A stretch of DNA of 64,000 nucleotides from Puffinus mauretanicus (lineage: Eukaryota > Chordata > Aves > Procellariiformes > Procellariidae): assembly GCA_023333565.1 (NCBI GenBank), contig JAJKFH010003937.1:124001-188000 (forward strand), in the 5' to 3' direction. A program made the translations under genes and the position numbers. The notes under the pieces are model-generated. The model saw only the letters and a program-made list of their open reading frames with translations. It was not told where the DNA came from and searched no databases. This document shows, piece after piece, positions 12,196-24,105 of this stretch (the first letter of the stretch is position 1; each line of letters opens with the position of its first letter).

Positions 12196-15159
12196 AAAAA
12201 TGCTGAGTCCAGAGAAAGTATTCTCTGCCGATCATGTCCGTTCAGCAGATACTGTCCATTATCCACCACTGCCCACCCCAGCTCTTGTGATACTTGCAGG
12301 CTTCTGCAATCAAGAGATTGCCTGAATGATAACTCAGGCAATTTCCATTTATAACTTCCATTATAAAAGTAAGCCTTGACACTAGTCACTGGTAGGAAAC
12401 TCAACAATGTGAAGCATATGCAACAAGTTCAGGAAATGAGGCAAAGTAAGAGAGCCCAACATATATAATTTTTTAAAAAATCTCAAAAGTTTTAAATTGC
12501 TCATGATTTTTTCAGGCTTAATTCAGGATTTCTGAATGCTTGAGGGTGACATGACTGAGGTACAATACTACTGAATTGTCACATCATACGTACTGTTCTA
12601 TAATCACATTTGATGACCTTTCCATGCAATTTGCTTTCTGCTTATCGCTTACAGCAATAGCGTTTAATGGTGTGGAACAGAAAGACATCAGTAAAATGGA
12701 TACGGTACCTCAAAGACAGAGGATGTATTGTGACATTGAGCATGTATGCGAGATTAACAAATTTATAAAGGTTTTAGTTAAATGTGAGCTAAAATGAGTA
12801 ACATTAAGCAGAGAGATGAATTTCTAGCAGAGAAATTATGCGTCTGAACCTTCCAGAAAGTTACTACAAATCTGTGGATTGACTTGGACTTTGGACATCT
12901 CCAAAATGGGAGTCACCACTAAATTTACACAGATTCTACACAGAATACAGGCTCTTAAATCCAAACCTATAGCCCTGTAATCAATTGATCTTGGGGGAAT
13001 ATGTCCTCCAGAAATTCCTTCCTTTTTCAAAGCAATGTTTGCTAGGAGGTGTTTCTGGGCATGCCCTGCACTGCCTTTGGCATTAAATTGAGACTGAACA
13101 GAATACAGAAACATTTCTTGGCCTATCTAAGCTCAAAACTGGGCACAGTTTCACTTACAACTTTAGTGAACTTCAGTGAGCTTTCCAATAAATTTGTGAT
13201 GATATTAATATTCATAACAAGACCCCACGGGACATTCACATGCCTTTCGGCTCAGCGGCATTTGGGATAACTGGCAGAGTGATCCCAGAGGATGCTGCAT
13301 AAAACTGGTACATCACCCGCGGAACAGAAAACTAGATGCAAACCTCGACCCAGACTAGACACAGAAAGCTGAAAACATACACGAGCATACCAGCTTTCCA
13401 ATGGAGCCAGGTCACTTTGGACAACTTCCAGAACCACAATTTAGGCGTGTCCATTACTTTTTTCCAGTCCAATACACCTAATAAATATTTTTGTGATATT
13501 AGAGTGCTTAGCAACTGCTTGTGAATTCATTTTCACCTCATGCCTCCTCCACGCTGATCCTTGATTTATTCACATACAGCTCTGCTAAATGATTTGTGGA
13601 GTAACATCTCACTCTTATTGCAAGCTGATTAAGGCAGAAACCTTCACATTGCTCCATACTTGTTTTGAAGAATAGGCTGAAGGACCGTTCTAAAAATATT
13701 TGCTTTTCTGATATCCATAGACAGCTTTCCTTTGGTTAGACATGCAGTCTGGCTATATCTGCCATACAACTTTTTCTGAGTGGATGGGGGAAACACACAT
13801 ATCACCATTAGAAGTATTTCAAATATCCTTAAGCATATTATTGACCTACAGTTTTCATAATTAAAGCCAATTACCCAACGTGGAGCTGGATTTCCTTCTC
13901 TGCTTAAGTGTTTCTATTTAGTTTTCTTCCTTCTCCTCGCAGAGGGAGAACTGCTTGGGGAAAGGGAAGGGGAAAATTTTCCTACAGAGCTAATCAAGAC
14001 ATCAGCCACCACATAACGTTCTGACATTTGGGAGCACCACACAATGGTACTCTCAAAATACTCTTATACATCACTGTTCCTCCTGCAGCCCTTTCAAACC
14101 AACACACCACAGATGACAAAAGAAACACGCTGCAGACAGGGCTATTTTGTGTGCCAGCAAAGCACCAAGCGGGTCTACCCGATCCATCCTGCTGCACTTT
14201 GCCTGACAGCAGATCACAAAGTCTGTCTGCTCCTCTGCATACCCTCTCCACTTCAAAAAAAAAAAAAAAAAGGAATATGAATAACAAAGCCATAGTCCAT
14301 TACATGTAAGCAAATTCCCTTCACAGTCTCAAAGTTTGTCTTCACAACATAAAAATCCCAGCACTGCTGCCCAGCAAGGAGATGGTCGGGAAACTCAGCT
14401 CAGCAGTGAAGGACAGCCCTGCGCTATGCTGTGTGTCCGCAGCAGAAGGGTCAGGTTTAAGAAGAAGACTGGGCAGGACTGTGGAGTCACCCTGAGATGC
14501 TATACTGGCAATTATTGCAGAATTCATGGGACTGAAATAGATTTTAAGGAACAAAGTACACACAGGCACAGAAGAATTAAATTAGGAGGTTTTTTTTTTC
14601 TTCAGAACTTCTTAGATGTCAAAAAGCCCTGAGTCAATGTCAAAAGGCTGCACTAGTGCCCATGACATATATAATTCTTTTTCTCTTACTAGGTCCAGCG
14701 TGCAGTCCTTTTGTCACCCACGGCAATTTCCATGGATACAAGGTGGGGAGTTGCCTCCATTCAGCAAAAGTAGGTGTTCAAAGCCGTGCTCCAAGCCCAT
14801 ATGTCCACATGCCCGAGCTCAGGCCTCTCTCCCCTTTACTTCTGAATAGTAAGAGAAATAAAGCCGTACAGCACACTGAAGTACTTAAAATGAGACTCAC
14901 TCTTAAGCTTACCAAAAATAAAATCAAGAGGAGTTTGATTACAGTGTGCATTTATACAAGAAAGAGAAAATATTGGTTTGAGAAAGAAAAATAAGAAGCG
15001 ATGACAGGAAGATGAAGCCAAACAAAGGGAAAATGGCAGAGAGTAACATATTTAAAACACTGAGGATAACTAACAGTTGGAGCATATTAGTGAAAGAAGT
15101 CTTAGCCTTCAAATCAAGATCAAATAGCCTTCTCGTAGATGTTCTTTAGCCAAAGATGA
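12196..15159. other. unique non-coding DNA
   Basis: No gene recognised. It contains a purine-rich G-run cluster on the plus strand at 13944-13972 (GGG, GGGG, GGG, GGGG with spacers of 10, 3 and 2), a poly-A run at 14255-14271, and a good acceptor-like site ending at about 14692. A short frame after that site vaguely resembles a complement-control (sushi) repeat, but it lacks the full cysteine pattern. Confidence 0.55.
14255..14271. repeat. poly-A run (A17)
   Basis: Seventeen A on the plus strand after a pyrimidine-rich stretch. No recognisable retroelement body lies upstream. Confidence 0.85.
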
Positions 15160-15249
15160 ATTTATTGGCTTGTGGGGAAATCTTACAAATCTGTCCTGTG
15201 CAGAAGGTCAGACTATACATACTAATCTTCCTTCTGGCTTCAAACATTA
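15160..15249 (+). mobile_element. ancient CR1/L3-like LINE 3'-end relic
   Basis: The stretch containing GTGCAGAAGGTCAGACTA and CCTTCTGGC follows, with many substitutions, the 3' tail of an old LINE family. That tail is common in turtle, crocodile and bird genomes (GGAGGTCAGACTAGATGAT...CCCTTCTGGCCTTAAAATCTATG). Only the last roughly 90 bp can be recognised. Recognition is from memory of the family pattern; a RepeatMasker run would settle the name. Confidence 0.55.
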
Positions 15250-15252
15250 TTG

Positions 15253-15352
15253 CTCAAACGCTTAAGTACTTGTTTAAATCATATTGATTTTAGTGGGGCT
15301 GAGGTATGGCTTTAAACTGAACAGGCAAATGTTTTTGTGAATCAGAATGGGC
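15253..15352. repeat. ancient amniote palindromic repeat relic
   Basis: CGCTTAAGTACTTG, then TTGATTTTAGTGGGGCT, then GTGAATCAGAATGGGC fit the order of an old amniote repeat with the pattern cttaagtgctttgctgaatcaggg and a central 'ttgacttcaatgggg'. It sits 3 bp after the CR1/L3-like tail above, so both may belong to one old insertion. Family name not assigned. Confidence 0.4.
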
Positions 15353-18011
15353 AGTGTCTTTACTGCACAGGAAAAAAGCTATGAATTTTTAAAGTTAGCG
15401 AGTCAGTATGATAGTAAACAGCGTGAAGTTGCATAATTCTGAACAGTCCTCCAGGTTTCTGTTTTAAAAGGCCTAAAAGCAGGCAACATTTTTATGTGAG
15501 CAATTTTCTATTTGCTAGCATATTCCTTAAAAATATTATCTCTTCTTCTCTGTACCTGTATAATCGAGCTGATATTTTCAAGGTATCAACTACTAGGGCT
15601 TAGCAAAGACAGAAAATTCTCAAATCAAAGCTAAGTAAGCAACTCTCAAAGAAAGCTGATTTTGGTACATGGTATAATGTAGTCATCTATTATCTCAAAG
15701 TTGTTTTTTCAAGCACTATAACTAAGGCATTAAGTGTGAACGTCAACCTCTTGACACAGTCAGCAATTTGTAGCTCTTACACTGTCCAGATTATTTTTTT
15801 TTAATGATAACACTGAATTGAATGATAAGAATTTCTTTTGATTTATTTACCATATTTCTACAGCATTTTCCAAAAAACAATAAAGAGCTTCCTTAGGTTG
15901 AGTGGGAGACCACATTGCACAATTATTTTTATGGCTGCAGAAGAAACTATCTAGCACTATGCATGGGATATGCTATGCAATGGAATAGTTAAAAACTAAA
16001 CATGTGATCTACAGTTTTAGGCTCTTTGCTTTAGAAATTACCTTCTAATTGCAAGACTAGCAGTTTCTGAGGCAGAACTCCACTAGTGACTGGTTGATTT
16101 TGCCATTTTAGCAGAATTCAGGTTGAAGGGAGAGATGGGAAGCTTATGGCTTTGAAAGATGCAGAGCCTCAAAACATGCAAATGAAATCTGAACATGAAA
16201 GTATTATTTGATACAAGTCCCAGAATGCTTGGACTTTGTCAGTGTCTACTACCATGTAACCACTTTAATTAAACCAGGGAGAAAAAAGAAAAAAAAAAAA
16301 AAAGTAATTTATTTTTAACGGCAAAGGCTGCCATGACAGAACGTTTCCACTACTTTTACGATAACTCACAGACCTTATACAAAGCCTGCTGGTCACTGAG
16401 CGTGCTGCTGTTGACTTTGAGGGGCTCGTACGCACACAGCTCTGAACAGCTTTGAGGAGGCAACGTGACACAGAGGACGTTTTTCGCTGCCCCGGTGGTC
16501 TGGCTCCTCTCATGATGAAGCACCTCCCTTGCCCAACTCCATCAGGCCAAAACTGCTTTGAGCTGGGTATACTTTCTAACTTCTGACTGAAACGGTGGGA
16601 CATAGCTCTTCATATCACATCTCAAGAACAGCCACTTGGATTTGATGAACAGGAACTCGGTTTGCAGCAGGCAGCAACTTCAGCATATCTAAGACTTGCT
16701 GACACCTCTAAGACACTTTCAGTTCCCCACAATTCAGTGCCCTCCATGTCCCAAGAAGGGCAAGATTAATTCAAAGTCCAGTCAATCAATCTTCTACATG
16801 TCAAGAAAAGTACTATTGTTGTAAACAGCATATACAAGTCTGAGGTAAGCAATCACACCTGCGTTTGGCCTACAAAGGCTTGTTTTGTTTGACAGCACAT
16901 CAGCTTACAGTAGCTATCAAAAAGCAATGCTTTTGTCTTGCAATTCAAAGGCCTTTTTGTTTTCTTTTCTAAAAATGTAGCAAATGGAAAACCTGGTTTT
17001 CCAATAGCTGTCCCCAAGTTACAAGTTGACCTATCATCCATCATCTACGCAGCAAATAACCTAGCATACTTCTGTGTGTTTGTGAGAGGTAGCCAGGAGG
17101 TGTGAAGACCCAGAGATGCGTCACCTTAGAGCTGTCTTACGTGGCTGAGGTTCTGAGCACTGCACGTACCTGCCGGCTGGTTACCCTGAACGCATGACAT
17201 GGTAACCTCTGCAGATGCATGGGTCAGCTTTGCGCCATGCACGCAGCAAGTCAAGTGACTCTTGACTTCAATCTCCTTTGACACAACCAGGAAATTTCCT
17301 TTAAATTGTTGTTCTTGGGATTTTTCTTTAGGAAGAGTCGTTATGTGGGGAGAGGCTTTCAAGCAATTTGTAAGTACGTTTTGCAGGGCAGAGTTAGTGC
17401 TTTAAGATGGGGAGCACAGACTTACAGTTTATTAGGAATAGGGATAGGGGACTGTGACCTTGCCTCCCAGTCCCCCGCTGCCCTGTTACAGTTTCAAAAC
17501 CACCCAGGATCGTCTGATTCATTAAACTTCTCTGAGATCCCCCAAGGAACATTTGCCAACGAGACCACAGCCACGACAGCCAGGTAACCGCGTGTCTTAT
17601 ACGAGTGGTTCCCCGACTGCCGGTGGGCTACAGCAGCTATATCTATAGTGTCTATAAATTTTGTTGCCTTCCAAATGTGGCTGGAGTAACATGCCAGGAC
17701 CTGCCCAAAGTAAACAGTGAAGACCCAGGAATGGGTCATGCTCCTGCTCTGCAATGAAGACACGAACACGCGCTTGCACCCATGCTTGCAAAGGGGTCCC
17801 TTGCCATATTTGCCAACAGCACCCGCACTGCAGAAACCCTGCCCGCGCCAGGGGAAAGGCAGTCCTGGGTCATGGACACTCCCATCCAAGTCTCTCAGCT
17901 TATCTAAAAGAGCCTGTTTAAAAAGGGATGAGAAAAGCTTTGCACGGTATAATTATACCCACGCAAAAGTAATAAGAGAGAGAATAGTGGGAGACAGAAA
18001 GATATCAGCTA
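15353..18011. other. unique non-coding DNA with a CpG-dense pocket at about 16.33-16.53 kb
   Basis: Mostly AT-rich with no gene recognised. An A-rich run lies at 16282-16303. Between about 16320 and 16530 CpG dinucleotides are much denser than nearby, and a minus-strand frame without an ATG stays open for about 60 codons (roughly 16360-16540) with codon-like third positions. It matches no family I recognise. A second, weaker GC-rich stretch is at 17760-17880. Confidence 0.5.
16282..16303. repeat. A-rich run (A6-G-A15)
   Basis: A nearly pure A tract on the plus strand: six A, one G, then fifteen A. No element body recognised next to it. Confidence 0.85.
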
Positions 18012-18118
18012 GTTGTCTCAGGCCACACAATAAATCAATAGAAAATTCTTGACTAGGAATCCAGAGGCTGAATCAATCATTCATTGAGTCACAATCCGTT
18101 GCTTTAACTACTAGATAG
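18012..18118 (-). mobile_element. MIR-type SINE relic
   Basis: Read on the plus strand it follows the reverse complement of the MIR core in order. The matching pieces are a GCCACACA element (from ggtcacacag), a GACTAGGAATCCAG element (from the aggattcgaacccag segment) and a terminal GCTTTAACTACTAG (from gctcttaaccactacg). It is heavily diverged with no tail. MIR-type tRNA-derived SINEs predate the amniote split, so such relics are expected in birds. Confidence 0.5.
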
Positions 18119-18741
18119 GCTTCAACCCAGGACAGCATTTGTTTGTGTACAAGATGCCAAAAATACATTCTTGATCTATGAAAAAAAGCAAAATGATACA
18201 AAGCAGGTTGCCTAGTAAAATGAGCTTTAACCCAATGCCCTTCATCTGTGCTTTAAGGACTCTCTCGGGAGCCACAAATCGGAGCTGTGAGATTATGTGA
18301 AGGGGAACAGCATCACAAGTATAACTCTGATGTATCATAAAAATAATAGAAAAGCCCCTTGGGAATGAAAACTTTTGACAGAATCCAGTCGAACCCTTTC
18401 AAATCAGGAGCTGCTGTAGCAGTGTGGCCAAGCTACCGCACGCTGCCCTGTCAGTATCCTTCTGGGAATCGGAGAAGACAGGAAAACAAGCACTTTCTAA
18501 ATATTTGAACAAGGACGGAAGAAAATTTGAAGGTTAAATTCACATTTATACTCTTTTAAATTCTTTCTTTAAATTTAGCTCTGCTGGGATGGCTATGTAT
18601 TACTCTTGCTGAACTTTGATTAGGAGAATAGCGAGCCCAAGCATCTGCTTTTCTGTTAAATTCTGTATGTTACAGCATTAATTCGTCTGCCAGCTTTCTC
18701 TGCACTGCTTACCTCTTTCATCCACCTGTTTGACTTTACCT
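18119..18741. other. unique non-coding DNA
   Basis: AT-rich sequence with no recognisable gene, repeat or regulatory signal beyond chance. Confidence 0.6.
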
Positions 18742-18859
18742 GACACCTAGATTATGAGCTTTCAGAGACCTGGAGAGCATTTCTATTTTAACCACCTCTG
18801 CTATGCCTTGCCCATGCAGCCCAGGATTTCACTAAGATTCCTCAGTGCTCCTGTAAAAT
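18742..18859 (+). mobile_element. ancient L3/MIR-like 3'-tail relic
   Basis: CACCTAGATTATGAGCTTTC, followed about 65 bp later by GATTTCACTAAGATTCCTC and GTGCTCCTGTAAAA, matches the order of an old amniote element tail. That pattern is tagattgtaagctc, a middle block, gatctcagttggggcctctaggtgctactgtaata. It is strongly diverged; exact family unresolved. Confidence 0.45.
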
Positions 18860-21800
18860 TATATCATCACGGCTATCAAACTCTGCGCTTTCTTAATCTC
18901 TGTGCTGCACATCTAATCTGGCCCCATACATGTGAAAACCTCTCTTAGCCAGCTTCTGCTCTCCTTTATAACAGTATATAACACAGAAACATTTAAAGTC
19001 CACTTTCTGTTTTTAACTTCAGCGTCGGTATTCTTGTATAACAAAACAAATAATCACATCACTGCCACTCTAATAAAATACCTAACTCTTTTTCATATGG
19101 AAAAAAAAAAAAAAGACGACCCAGTATATTGCTGCTTCTAGCGAATTCAGCAAAAACGTTCTTCTCCATCTAGAGACTTGGATAATAAAATAAGTTATTT
19201 ATTGGCAGTGGGTGATGTGTAGATGATTACAGTCTGGTAGGTATTTAAGGGTAAAGTCCAAAATTGCAGAACAAAAGCTGTTTTCTATTCACATTTGGCT
19301 CAAAATACCTCAAATGAAATGGACCACCCACAATCTGACACTTCAAGCTGCAGAGCACCGAATCTGCTGAGAGCCAGTTACGAAAATTGATACAGTAAGA
19401 TCATGCTAAACACAAAAGGAAAAAATGACCCAAGGAGTGTATTAAAAGAATAAGTACATTGAACTAACAAGAATATGTGCGCGTTAGAACTGGACCTTTT
19501 GGCCAAACTTATTCACGATGAAAGGACAAATAAAGGCCCCTGTCACTTCGAGGATAAATTCTGCTCCAGTCAGGAAGAGTACCGCGAAGAAGCTTGTTTT
19601 ATGGTAGGTCAAGGCTGACGATAAAGCAAACACCCCACCACTCCCACTGCCTTAATTATTAACCTAAGTGTTAAATGTGGGCATCCTGACACGTTCTACT
19701 GTATTGCAGTCACAACAAAACTGTAATTCCCACCAGGATGAGATCAATCTTTAGCATACATTACTCTTTCTCATAGTGTTCAAGGGAAGACTGCTAAACA
19801 AAAACTGCACTGGAAGAGTATGGAGGTAAAGGAATATGCCTTCCATCACAACACAAAGTTGTTTTGGAAGAACGTGAATGCATTTTGAAAGTGTTATGAA
19901 AAAAACAAACAACAGAGTTAAAATCCATTAGTTATCACCAGCCCAAACAAGCTAGAGTGTATTTTTCAGGGAGCAATTGGTAGCATAGCTGCTGCTCCCA
20001 GAATCTTTTTTTTCTTTTTATTTTGTGCGCACGTGTGATTAGTCTTATTAATTTAATCGTACCTTGCTGTTGAATGCCTTGATGTGTGCTAACCTTCAGC
20101 AAGAAAACCGCTTATGAGCTTGAAGTTGAGCCTGTGCTGAGTTGTGCCGTTAGATTCTCACAGTCAAAATTTCTACACCTGCAGCTCTAGTTTGCCTTTC
20201 AGATCTCCTCTAACCACTGTTGCCCAGAAAAAAGAAAAAAAATTAAATAACTCTCCTTCACTCTAAACCCAGTCCTGAAAATTGCTATACGCTAGTCTTA
20301 CACACATGTGCTACAGCAAAATGGGTTTCTTATACCCCAGTTGTAGCGAGGTCTACGCAGTTTTCTCCTATTTCTCCAAGAGATTTCCAGGAAGTTGCCA
20401 GGAAGCCACTGATGTGCAAACAGCTGTCGGGCATGTGCACAGCTCGGCGCATGGGACCTGAGGAGAGACTTCCTGGATGTTCCAGATTTACCGTGCATGA
20501 ACTATAGAGTGCATATATGCTAATGCACTTGGCACGTCCAAATTTCCAGATGTCCAGCAACCCTGTCAGAGCAATAGGGCTACTAGATGTCTGAGTATCT
20601 TTGATGAATGCAGAAAACCCACACTGAAAGAAAAATGTCTAAGTGAAAAGAAGGGCTTGCTAAGAGAATTATGGACCTGTAGTTGCTCTCAGTTTATTTA
20701 CCATATAAAAGCTCTATAAATATTGACTGGTATCTTTCATCATACTAGAGTGCAACCATGGAGTCGTTTATTAGCATTTCATGGCCATTTAAAATCATTC
20801 ATTCGTCTTATCAAAATGAAAAAAGGGTAGGAGAAAGAAAGTGTTCAAGCCTCCTAGCTTGAGATATCAAAGTAATTCACTTTTTACTCTCTATGGATGT
20901 GTTTTCCTGCTACAGACCCTTTTCCAATACTTTTGAAGTCTTTTGCTGTTCTTTATTAAAAGCATTGCATCACTATGTCATGCCTGAATTTTCCTCTAAT
21001 GTTCATTTTTGTAAACAAAAACACAAAATTAAGCCAACAGTTGCAAGTAGACATCACCTTCAGTCACATGAAACCTGTCCTAAAATTTAGCCATCTGGAC
21101 AATTCCCATGAACTGTTGGTTTTATGATCCTAAAATAGTTGGACTCCTCTCAGAGACTATATACTGCTCTGAGTCCTTTAGCAACACAGCCCAGAAGGAA
21201 ACCTATCTAGCCCTACTTCTTGAGAGGGACCCACCAGCCTAACTGGTTGGTCCCTGTCATATCTGTTAATCCTTTTCCCCAACTCCGGCTATTGGGATGC
21301 TTCTTTTGAACAGAACAGACTTTGTATGGGAGTCTAAAATACTATTGTATTTTATGTGTTAACACAAAAGATACACAACAAACAAAGATAATAGGCCCCA
21401 CGTACACTTCCGGAACGCTTTTGACTTTTACACATGACATTTGGTGTAGTCCACAATCCTCTTCCAAGTAATTTCTTCCTATCTTTCTGCCATAGAGCTA
21501 TATGCTTAGCCTGGAGTTAAACTAGACCCTACACTCATCACCTCCCATGTGCATATGAGGGTACATATAAAGCACATATGAGTCACCAGCCTTTTCCCAC
21601 CTCAAATGTCCATCACATGGATGTTTTTAAAAACCGTGGTTTGTCATCTTTGTTCCTGTTGGGCTTTCTGCTTCACCTTAAAGAGAGAAAGATGGGAGAG
21701 AAGTGGCCTGTCTAGCAACGCACTGCAGCAATTCCTGTTGTACAAGAGAGTTAAAGGTTCCTCGGTGTCCCCGCTCTGCTGGATGCACCACAAACCTTGT

Positions 21801-24044
21801 CAGCAAATGAAGCATTTCCGCATACCTTCACCACGTCCAGGCTTTGAACATTTTTAGCAACTACTTCCAGATACGAAGCAGAACGAATAAATTACGACAG
21901 ACAGATTCCCTAAACAACCGCCCTGTTCCCTGTGTATTATTCTTACTCCTGTCAAGAGCTTGAGACACTCCCTTACTTACACGTTGCTGATATGCAGAGA
22001 AAACACGCTGAATTCAGCATGTATGTGAAAACCGTTTCCTCAGGCAAGTGATTATGGTCTCTGTTGCTTCTCTTGAGTGGTAATGGAGTCCCTAATTGCT
22101 CTCCTGACTGATTATGCTGTTCCTGGTGTTTCATTTTCAAAGTACTTAAAGTTCAGGTAAATCACACTTACCACATGACCTCTCCTGTTTTATGACTCTT
22201 TTTGCCATGGAAAGGCAAAGTCATATATGTTTCCTTTGTGCTATTTATTTTTACGTTAGCTACAGATTTCTAAGTGGAAAAGCACAAGAAATTATTATTG
22301 TGAAGCTATTATATTATTGTTAAATTAATCTTTTGTGCAAGTACTTTGCTGGTTAGCGACATTCATAAGCATGTGTTTACAATTAAGCCTGTGCTTAAAA
22401 GCTTTGTGAAAATGAAGGCCTAATGCTTGTCAGCCTTCGGACATGCATTCGACTTGCTAAAATTACTTAAAATATTCTGGTGAAATCTTGATTTCCTTCT
22501 GGGTTTCTTCTTCCTGCTCTGGAAAATGTATGTCTGTTTACAGCATCTGTTGCTATAACCTCTCCGGTAAACAACCTGGCAAAGTATTCGTATACACACA
22601 AAGCCCTGGTGCTCTCCCTCAAAAGCATAGGTATACTTTCTCAAACAACAGATACAAATCCTAGCGAGTGTTTGTGGCTTCAGATAAGATTTTGGCAGAT
22701 GTACAGAGAAGCAGTTTATTCAATTGTTCTTCCTGCACAGAAAAATCCTAAGGCGTTTAATAATAAATACCAAAATTTTAATAATTTTGCACAGCCCTGC
22801 AAGAGGAAATCCCAGTGCATGGTTCTAAACTTGTACTGAAAAGATGATCCCTCTCTGATAAATCCTGGGTACTTAGAGAGCAATTTACACACAACCCTAT
22901 TAAATATCTGTACAGTCTTCTTGGTTTAATGTATGCTATATTTATTAAGAATTAAGCTCAAACTGGATGTAAATCTGGAGCATGCCATTTGGGCTAATAG
23001 GGACATTACAACATCCCAGCCTGCCCTCTCCGGAAGCGTTTGTTTCATCTCTAAACCGTTGCAGACGTTCCTGTGTGAAGTTCACTGGAGAGCTCTCCAC
23101 TGGCAGCGGTACATGCCACGGGGGATCTGGCTCTGGTTGGGTCAGGTCTGAAATCCTTCCCCAGCCTGAGCTTTGCAGTGGACTCTGCTGTGTAGACGAT
23201 GCAAGAGGTGAGAGCAGCCTGCTCCAGTGGTGCCACCGGTCTTGGGTGCATGCTGGTGGCTACCACCCGGGCGTGGGTGCTCGCCAACCCCTCTTGCACA
23301 TCATTTATCAGCAGGCTTGGACAATTCCACAAATTTTTGTCCAGGGGAGGACCGCCCTGAAAGCCCGATGAGGCACAGAAGTATTGCTAGAGCCCCAGAG
23401 TCCAAACTTTCCTTCTTGACCGACTTCTAACACAAAGACCCTACGTAAGGATCGGACGGAGCAGGAGGAATTCGTGAAGGGGCAGGAGCAGGACGGGGCA
23501 GCCGAGTGCTCCTGGCTTGCGGTGCTGCAGCAGAGCTGAGGTTAAAGGTCTACCATAACAACCTCCTGACACAGGTGAGAAGTCTGAAGGACACAATCAC
23601 CCCTTTGTGTAGAAGATAATCTCTTTGGGGCATAGCCATCCCCTGGCTACGTTTATTCAGCATCTGGCACAATGAGGCTGAGACACTAATATAAACACAG
23701 TAAATATAAAATAAATAAGAGCTTTAAAGTAGCAGTAGGCATGCTACAGGAGTTAAAATTCCCTTTTTTTTTTTTCAGTTGCAATTTTTCAACAACTTCT
23801 AATCATTATTGCAGTGTGGTATCTTTTATACTCAGGAGGAGTATACTGAGGAATAAAATGCAATTCGTGATACAAGACGGGGAACAAACACCAGCAAGCA
23901 GTATTGGAATACAAAAGGGTATACACTTAGGACTAAGTCACTAAGTGACTAAATTCAGAGTCCAGGGATTTTTTAAATCCTGAAGAAAGACCTCATGAAA
24001 TTTATTTGGAGCATCTAAATCTCTAAAAATCCCTTTGAAATTTT
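18860..24044. other. unique non-coding DNA
   Basis: No gene recognised in 5.2 kb. It contains a poly-A run at 19101-19114, an AT-rich stretch rich in TAATTA-like motifs at 22000-22450 that could be conserved non-coding DNA, a GC-richer patch at 23440-23560, and a T run at 23764-23775. Open frames are short and unremarkable. Confidence 0.55.
19101..19114. repeat. poly-A run (A14)
   Basis: Fourteen A on the plus strand with no recognised retroelement attached. Confidence 0.85.
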
Positions 24045-24105
24045 TAATCATTACCCCTTTTTACAGCTGGGAAACCTAAGACAGTGATTTTCACGTAAGG
24101 TAACA
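24045..24105 (-). mobile_element. MIR-type SINE core relic
   Basis: ATTACCCCTTTTTACAG, then CTGGGAAACCTAAGACAGTG, corresponds to the reverse complement of the MIR segment 'cctcagtttcctcatctgtaaaatgggg'. Only about 60 bp is recognisable. Confidence 0.5.

Noticed and set aside
14693..14770. Acceptor-like site followed by a frame resembling a sushi (complement control) repeat
   Set aside because: The cysteine, proline and glycine spacing fits only in part and the expected final cysteine and tryptophan are missing. Two other frames are also open.
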